From Pyxicephalus adspersus (Eukaryota > Chordata > Amphibia > Anura > Pyxicephalidae): 64,000 nucleotides of DNA. Numbering within the stretch: position 1 is the first letter of the stretch; each line of letters starts with the position of its first letter. The stretch is taken from contig NC_092858.1 of the NCBI RefSeq assembly GCF_032062135.1, forward strand, positions 120,705,125 to 120,769,124, written 5' to 3'. The notes under the pieces are model-generated. The model saw only the letters and a program-made list of their open reading frames with translations. It had not been told where the DNA came from and ran no database searches. Below are positions 57,240 through 64,000 of the stretch, in pieces. The translations under genes and the position numbers were made by a program.

Positions 57240-58010
57240 GCAAGCTGTGCCAAAGTCATAGTCTGCTGGCCAAATTAGTCGAGCCTTAAAGCTTTGTTTT
57301 TATTTGCCCTCCCCACACAATTTTTAAATTAGACCAATCAACAGACTAGGGACCTTCCTGGCTTGCAAAAGGGGCAATAAGTATGTGTGGACCCCCTGTC
57401 TCATCCAATTAAGTTCTTCTAGTCTCAAAAAGAATGCAAATGGGTAGGCCACTTCCCTTTTGAAAAAAAAAAAAAAAAACAGATTCCCACATGGCCCCAA
57501 GAGAGGCAAGCATGATATTTGGGGGAGAGATTTTTTTACGTGCAACCTGGACCTAGGTCTGTCCATGGGGGGCATTTTTGGATATCTGCCACCCCACACT
57601 GAGAAATAATTACTGGGGTACATAGTACCCCTTACCCATTCCCAGACGAAGATTTTAAAACCCAATTGAAAAAAAAAGTATTTTAAATAATACTTACCTT
57701 TGATGTATACTGCGCTGCCATGTGTAAAGTGTCCCTGGATGGATGATTCATTTATCCATAGGGATCTGTCATTTTCTATGGTGATCAGTAAATCCTGGAT
57801 AGCTATCTGATGTCCTACAAAAAATCTTCCATCCAGCATTGGCCTGATGTCCCGCAAAGCTTCTTTTTAGCAATGAGCTGATTTCATTTGCCCCATAAAG
57901 TCTTTCAGACCCCCCTCCCCTGCTAGGATCTGACAGGGAGACATGAGGAATAACATCCAAGTGTATAAGTGAATAGTCTCTAGTGGGCATGGGGATCGAC
58001 TATTTAAACA
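57240..58010. repeat. Dispersed repeat, most complete of three
   Basis: Begins with AGTCGAGCCTTAAAGCTTTG, includes an A-run at 57463-57479 followed by CAGA, a 'gatatctgccaccccacactg...ggggtacatagtaccccttacccattcccag' stretch that also occurs at about 46568-46634 in the hAT element, then 'aatacttacctttgatg' and phrases with TGATGTCC(T/C)(A/G)CAAA. The 177-codon minus frame at 57857-57324 runs across this repeat and shows no recognisable domain. Confidence 0.6.
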
Positions 58011-59914
58011 ATAAACTGATCTATGTCCATTTCATCAGGATAGCAATGAGACCTATAAACAGTACAATTCAAAATATGCAATTATCAGGCACAATGAAAA
58101 CCATTTTATAAACAAATCAACTTTTACATAACCCTATTTATATTAGCTTTCCCCATTATATGCACAGTCAGATAATCTAAAACATTCTCGAATAAGGCAG
58201 TAGGGATCACATAGAAACAGAATGCTACAACAATGAAAGGTCCCCTTAATTAAAAATAGTTCTTTATTGGTTAAACATCTGCTAAAAAAAACAACCAAAC
58301 ATAGTTATGTCCCCATTTACACTTTATTCACACTTACCTTTTTATATGTTATCCAAAATACTCCATCTGTATATATTGTATTCATACCATCAAAACATCT
58401 CCCACAAAAACATGCACCAAATAATTAATTCCAAAGAAGGCATGGGGATCAGACATCATGTGACAAGTAAGATCATCTTTTTTCTGGATCGAAACAATTT
58501 TAGGGGGCATTAGTTACCCACTGTGTTGCTTTTTTTCAGGGTCAAGTCACAGAATGTGAGTGGGTCTGTTGAAACCTTAGCATACATATCAGCTATTGCT
58601 TATTATTTTTCACTAGGGTTGCTTTACAAATGTTCATAAGACCAAAAAGAATTCCCATTTGGTGAAAGCTGTCCAGTTTATGATAAAGTCTTATTGGTTG
58701 CTATTGGTTTCTATAGTTTGGACTTAAGCATAAGGATTTCTTCCCTGAATAAAACAGAATGAGATGAGTTCAACAAATATCTAGATTCTACAGTGTGCAT
58801 TGAGTTCTTTATTAAAAACAAAAAGGAAGCTAAGTCAATTTAATGTCAGACTTTGTAGCTTTTGTCAAATAATTTAAAAATATCTGCATCATAAATAAAT
58901 GGATATCAACGAATCATTGAATCTCGTTCTTCAGTTATTGAAGTAGTATTATTAAAGAATACAGTTTTGTACACTGCTGAAAGGCTATTGCAAGTAAATA
59001 ACCAATGAAGAAGTCATCTGCCACTCAAGTTACATGCATTAGAAGAATGAGACGGCATTGTGTATGCAAAGCTTGTACACTGTTCTCCAGAAAATGTAAG
59101 GCTTTCAGTTTTTAGTGCCTCCATCTCTTCCTATAAAACTCCATTATGGTTTTGTAATAAAAAAGGACAAGGTATTGTAGCATTTTCAAGTCTGTGGCAG
59201 GTTGTAACTGTTTTCTAACAAAACTGTAAATTCAGTTATTTTCTTTGGTAGGCAATATTGGAAATGTATATTGTAAGTGAAGGCAACTTTTAAAAGGTAG
59301 ACGGATGCATAAAGAAATACAGAGTGACCTAGCACAGAAATGTCAGCAAACACTTTATTTATGTAAAGTTTATATTGGTCTCGAGAGACCAAGCACAAGA
59401 TGTTCGACAATGGAAAACTATCAAGTTCATGACTTTCAATAAAGCGACAATGGACTTTGTTGCCTAAGGCAATTTGTCATTATAAGCCTTTAAGTTCTTT
59501 CAGGGATTTTTCCTTCTGGCCTTGGATTTGAAGAGTAGTACCACAGACAATTGCCATTGTTTTACTTAAAATAAGCCACAAATGCAATTTGTTTGTAATG
59601 GAAATAAGTAGGAAATTGGGACAAGTCATCAGTTGAATTTGTAGTTGTATTTAGGTTCTCCATCAAATCATAATAGTCACAGATATCTTATTTACTAAAG
59701 TATATGCAGGTTTGTTGGAATATGGATTGTCCAAAAACACTAGGGGCTCTATTTATAAAACAGTTGCTGTGATTGAAACTCATGGACCTGGAAGATTCCC
59801 ATGAGGGAATGCTTGAGAGAATGGCTGATTCCATTTTATAGGTCCTAGGTGTCCACTGTGGGGAAATTGAGTATCAAGGAAGAAGATAATCTAATGAATA
59901 GGATTAATGAAAGA
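58011..59914. other. No gene seen
   Basis: AT-rich, no supported feature. Confidence 0.45.
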
Positions 59915-59919
59915 CATAG

Positions 59920-60141
59920 GCCCTGATTTATCAAAGTTCTCCAAGGCTGGAGAGAATACACTTTCATCAGTGAAGCTGGGTGATCCAGCAAACCTGGGAT
60001 GGATCTGGTTCAGGTTTGAAAACATTTGCTAACAAATTGCTAATGACTTTTAGGCAATCCATTCCAGGTTTGCTGGATTACCCAGCTTCACTGATGAAAG
60101 TGTATTCTCTCCAGCCTTGGAGAACTTTAGTAAATCAGGGT
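59920..60141. mobile_element. MITE of the CCTGATTTA family, copy 3
   Basis: 222-bp palindromic element with termini GCCCTGATTTATCAAAG and CTTTAGTAAATCAGGGT and an exact 5-bp duplication CATAG at 59915-59919 and 60142-60146. Arms pair over about 95 bases with few mismatches; the least degraded copy here. Confidence 0.9.
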
Positions 60142-60146
60142 CATAG

Positions 60147-62499
60147 TATCAGTTTATACTCTGACTACAGAGCAGAACATACAGGTACTGAAGGTATGCA
60201 AAGTATGTTTGTAGGAAAGCTATGGATAAAAAAGTGCATCAAGTCCACATACCTTTTATTAAAAGGAGACTGTAAACAAAAATGTAAAGAATATCAGCAA
60301 CCTGTGCATGGAGGGATAAAACAATGTACCGGCTTTAGTGTTTCTGTTCGGAATTGGGCCAACTGCAAAATGTTCCTTTAAAACAGAACACTACTGCTGC
60401 TGGAATTACCTCTACTTTTTAGTTCACTTTATGCAGGTAAAGGGCTATCAGCTATCAGATGGCTGTGGTCTGTCAACTGCAGTCACCATGGTATGCCATT
60501 TATAGACTGCAAGCAGATAGGAGGGTTTAGTTCTGCTTTAAGAATTATAGATTAAAGTAACATGAGAAAACTAGAAAGGCTGCTAATACTGACCTACTGA
60601 ATTCTATTTTTATAACTATTTTCATTGAGCAAAAGAGTGCCACAAAACAAAATATCACGATAAACAAAGGTGCTTACAGGAGATAGATAACTGTAAACAC
60701 ACAAGAAAGTTGCATAGCATTACCTGATATAATTTTAAACAGGAAATATAAATCACAAGGGGAGAGGAGAAACAATAAAAACTGGGTCAAGAGAGAAGGA
60801 AATTACAAGTACTCCAGAAATTGCATTCCCTGGGGTGAGAATAAGGATGTCAGGGCAAAAACTTCTGAATTCTTTATCACTTTACTTGTTCACTGTCAGT
60901 AAATCAGACAGACAGATAACTAACATTCTCAAAGGTGTGTTCATTAATGGCAGCCTGTATTTTTTCTCATAAAACTGCCCCTTTAAAAATGTATGCACCC
61001 AAAGTATCTGATTATAAGAATCAAGAGAATTTTACCATAAATATGGCCTGTTATACCAAACCTATTTCTTGAAAAATTATGGAAGCCTAGTAAGGCTGCA
61101 TGCTTTTTATTGATTTCAGTGCTTAATTATTATTTTGACCTGCGTGTACCTTTAAGAAAACAAACTGGAAATATTTTAAATACTGATTAGCTAAATGATA
61201 TGAATACTAAATGTACATAATACATTTTTTATGCATGTTTCAAAGTTATTTTTTGATGTTAGGTACAGGATTACATCTTATTTTAATTAACTGGTAATCA
61301 AGTAATTTTCACTGATGGAAATTTGCAGTTATATGAAGTGCTCATTATGGTAGTACTTAAAAACTGATGATAAACTAGGCAGTTTGGTCAACTCCTTAAA
61401 ATGCCTCGAGCAATACTTAATATAAGCATCTCCTGTAATCATAGCACTGTGAATAATTGTTTCATTATAAGTAACAACCTCTTAACAACCCTAAGTATTT
61501 GTTCTCTTTATTTAAATAACATGCATGATTTCATAGCAAAACACTAAACACAAAATTTCAATGTAATAGCCCTGTCAATTCACTGATCTGCAATGAAACA
61601 AAATGTATTAAAGAAACTGAACAAAAAATGATATATTAAACAAACAAATAGATAGTAAATATTGTAACAATTCAATCAATGATTGCTTAAAAAATGATCA
61701 CAGAAGACAACTTTAATAACTTTTCACTCAGCTGATCAGAGTTTTCATAGATTTTGTAGAAATAATTTCAAGTAAATTTAGGAATCTAGACAATCAAGTT
61801 TATACATAGTAAAAAAAAACACTTTTTTTGCACAATGCAAGATCGGGTAACGTTCAAAGAAGGTGAGAGAAGATAAAAAAAGATAGCGTCTGGCACTTTC
61901 GCACCAGAACTAAGGAGGATACTGGGACGACGGGACCCAATCTTACGTAAAAATGCCTGCCTAGCATACACCTGAATGTGTTGTGTTGCTTTGTTTATTT
62001 GGATTCTGCTGGATCAAAGTTGTCTCAGAAATTAATAATGTTTTAACTGACCTTTAGTTAGGTACAACATATATTAAGTCAAAATTTTCCTGTACCCTCT
62101 GAACTGCTTGGTTAGTTCACTAGTGTGAACCAGTGTGAACCAGAGTGTAAAGTATATTAGGAAAATTAGATCAATATTTTTTAAAACTCATCCTTCTCAA
62201 TTAATACATTCAAAATCATCTGTGACTTTGTGCTGAAACACCATATGTGTAATACATTGTTGTTCAAACTGTTATCCTTGTGGGGTCCCAGTTACAGTCT
62301 GTCTTTTTTCCTGGTATCCACCAGTATACTTATACCTCTTACTTATCTACTTTCAAGGTGTAAAGTGTCTTTTTCAAAAAACAGGTAATGTCCCTCTGTA
62401 ATATATACACCTTACCTGCCCAACTGTACTTTTTAAAAAACATTCAATCTTCAGCCATGGTATATGCTTACCAGCCACGATAATGTAACATGCTTGTTC
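60147..62499. other. No gene seen
   Basis: AT-rich DNA. The 133-codon frame at 59980-60381 starts inside the MITE and has no domain. 61080-61220 is repeat-free and may be conserved non-coding, unproven. Confidence 0.4.
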
Positions 62500-63843
62500 A
62501 AGCTACTTCTATTTGAGTAAAATTGCTGGGTTTTCGAAGAAGACTAAGTAAAAAATCGTCTATCCTGATTGTGAATCTGCTCTGAAGCCAGTGCCACATG
62601 ATGCAGAGAATCCAATACCAGTCCCTCCTACAGCTGTTGTTACTGACAGTGACATGTTGGATGAGAAACAGGAGGATGATGTTGATGTTAATGAATGTTA
62701 TGAACCCCAATTTGAAGACGGTAAGCCACATTTGATAAGCCAATCAGATTTAGATGATCTAGTAAGGGACCTATCTTTGTAAAAAATGAAGTCTGAACTG
62801 TTAGCCTCCAGATTAAAGGAGTATAATTTGTTACAAAAAGGAACGACAACTTCACACTTTCGTGACCATCACACAAAGTTTGCAGGTAATTACAAGCTGG
62901 AAAAAGTCATTTGCTTCTGTACCCACCTGAGTGGTCTGATGATGGAGTTAGGTTGCGAATACATACCAGAGCAGTGCAGATTGTTCATAGACTGGAGCAA
63001 AGCAAGTCTGAAAGCTGTATTGTTGCATAAAGATAACAAAAAACTTTCTGTTCCTCTTGCTCATGTCAAGGGAAAAAAAGAGACATACAAATCCACGGAG
63101 GTCATTTTGAAATTGATTAACTATTCAGAACACAAGTGGAATGTTTTTGGTGACCTGAAAGTAGTGGCACTCCTTCTTGACCTGCAATATACAAAACATA
63201 TGTGCTTTCTATGCCTGTGAAACAGTCCTGATGACAGCAACTATTACAAAATGAAAGAATGGCCACCCAGACCTGAACACTCATTGATCCACAGAAAGTT
63301 TACCTTCCGCCACTTCATAATAAACTTGGATTAATGACAAACGTTGTTGCAATAGATTGTGATGGTATGGGTTTTCAATATCTGAAGGACAAGTTTGGAA
63401 AAGTTATAACAAATGCTAAACTGAAGAAAAGCCTTTTTGTTGGTCCCCAAATACGCAATTTGATGCGTGATTCCAAATTCAGAGACAAACTCAACCCACT
63501 TGAACTTGCTGCTTGGGATTCATTTGTGCTAGCTGTACAAAACTTTCTGGGCAACTAGTGAGCTGAAAACCATGCTGAACTCGTGAACAACATGCTAACA
63601 GTATACAATAAACTTGAATGTCACATAAAATTAATTTCTTACATTCCCATCTGGACTTCTTCCCACAAAATCTTGGTGATTTGAGTGATGAACAAAGGGG
63701 AAGGTTCTATCAGGACAATACTGTTTTGCAAACAAGATATCAAGACCGGTGCAACCCCAACATGATAGGCGACTACTACTGATTTCTCCAATGGGAGACA
63801 GAAGAGAACCACAACTGCAAAAGCAAGTGCCTGAAACACTTGT
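62500..63843 (+). pseudogene. Transposase-like multicopy family, copy A2 (broken)
   Basis: Close relative of A1, beginning abruptly in the linker after the cysteine region (KIAGFSKKTK at about 62517), so 5'-truncated. Continues through NECYEPQFEDGKPHLISQSDLDDLVRD, then a stop at about 62780, ELLASRLKEYNLLQKGTT, EYIPEQCRLFIDWSKASLKAVLLH (first proposed acidic site kept: Asp of FIDWSK), DLKVVALLLDLQ and CFLCL, where a TGA replaces a Trp codon at 63218-63220. A deletion follows (one GQYNVKHK-equivalent block lost), then NVVAIDCDGMGFQYLKDKFGK, FVGPQIRNLMRDSKF, LAAWDSFVLAVQNFLGN ending at a TAG (63556-63558), and a frameshifted C-terminal tail to about 63843. Its tail and 3' flank match copy A1. 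Confidence 0.8.
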
Positions 63844-64000
63844 AAAGTGTACATGTGTGTTGAACAAGGACTCAGGTGAAATTATGTAATTGTATATGTT
63901 GTTGCAAAATAAAACTACGTTTTTGTAATGTCATGGAACTATGAGGCAAAAGTTAGTAATGTATAGAGATTACATAGTAACTGCGGAATGTAGCTAATCG
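63844..64000 (+). repeat. 3' flank of family A, cut by the window edge
   Basis: Matches 1995-2175 beyond copy A1, with an AATAAAAC polyadenylation-like signal near 63908. Runs off the window. Confidence 0.7.

Noticed and set aside
57324..57857. 177-codon minus frame, among the longest in the window
   Set aside because: Lies inside a dispersed repeat, includes a poly-Phe run from an A-tract and shows no domain.
59980..60381. 133-codon plus frame
   Set aside because: Starts inside the MITE and continues into unassigned DNA; no motif.
1..64000. Search for CRISPR arrays, bacterial operons, tRNA and rRNA genes
   Set aside because: None seen; tandem repeats lack spacer structure, and composition and elements are eukaryotic.

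Overview
This is eukaryotic, AT-rich, gene-poor DNA packed with transposable elements. The mix (Tx1/L1-like, CR1 and L2-type LINEs, chromodomain Ty3/gypsy, hAT, piggyBac and Tc1 relics, and many short inverted-repeat elements) points to a vertebrate, most likely an anuran amphibian. That assignment is inference from repeat style; no host gene could be identified. No intact host protein-coding gene, tRNA, rRNA or CRISPR array was seen. Apart from element relics, the longer reading frames are short or fall inside repeats.

Layout. 0-2.2 kb: a broken intronless copy (A1) of a multicopy transposase-like family, carrying a 53-bp scar of a piggyBac end. 4.4-5.5 kb: CR1 LINE tail and a foldback. 6.2-6.75 kb: a dispersed repeat and a MITE. 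7.5-9 kb: a second, divergent copy (B1) on the minus strand. 10.8-11.5 kb: L2-type LINE tail. 13.5-17 kb: LTR-like blocks and hairpins. 18.5-20.3 kb: a second MITE and a hairpin-rich hAT element. 22.6-25.2 kb: L1/Tx1-like LINE. 25.9-28.3 kb: Tc1, dispersed-repeat and hAT remnants. 29.5-33.4 kb: minus-strand chromodomain gypsy. 33.8-36.3 kb: a retrovirus-type LTR and a piggyBac element with both TTAA ends. 37-44 kb: mostly unassigned sequence, with a hammerhead-like motif, a MITE and an unusual CpG-rich block. 45.8-48.7 kb: a second piggyBac, interrupted by a hAT element that contains a further MITE. 48.8-50.6 kb: two inverted copies (B2, B3) of the transposase-like family. 52.7-58 kb: Harbinger-like MITE, a small gypsy with two LTRs, and a repeat block. 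59.9 kb: a MITE. 62.5-64 kb: copy A2, running to the window edge.

The main story is layered mobile-element invasion. The most interesting items are the five-copy transposase-like family, a MITE family that always leaves 5-bp target duplications, the hAT derivatives built from strings of perfect hairpins, the three-level nest inside piggyBac, and a roughly 1.2-kb CpG-rich block of unknown origin at 42.3-43.5 kb.
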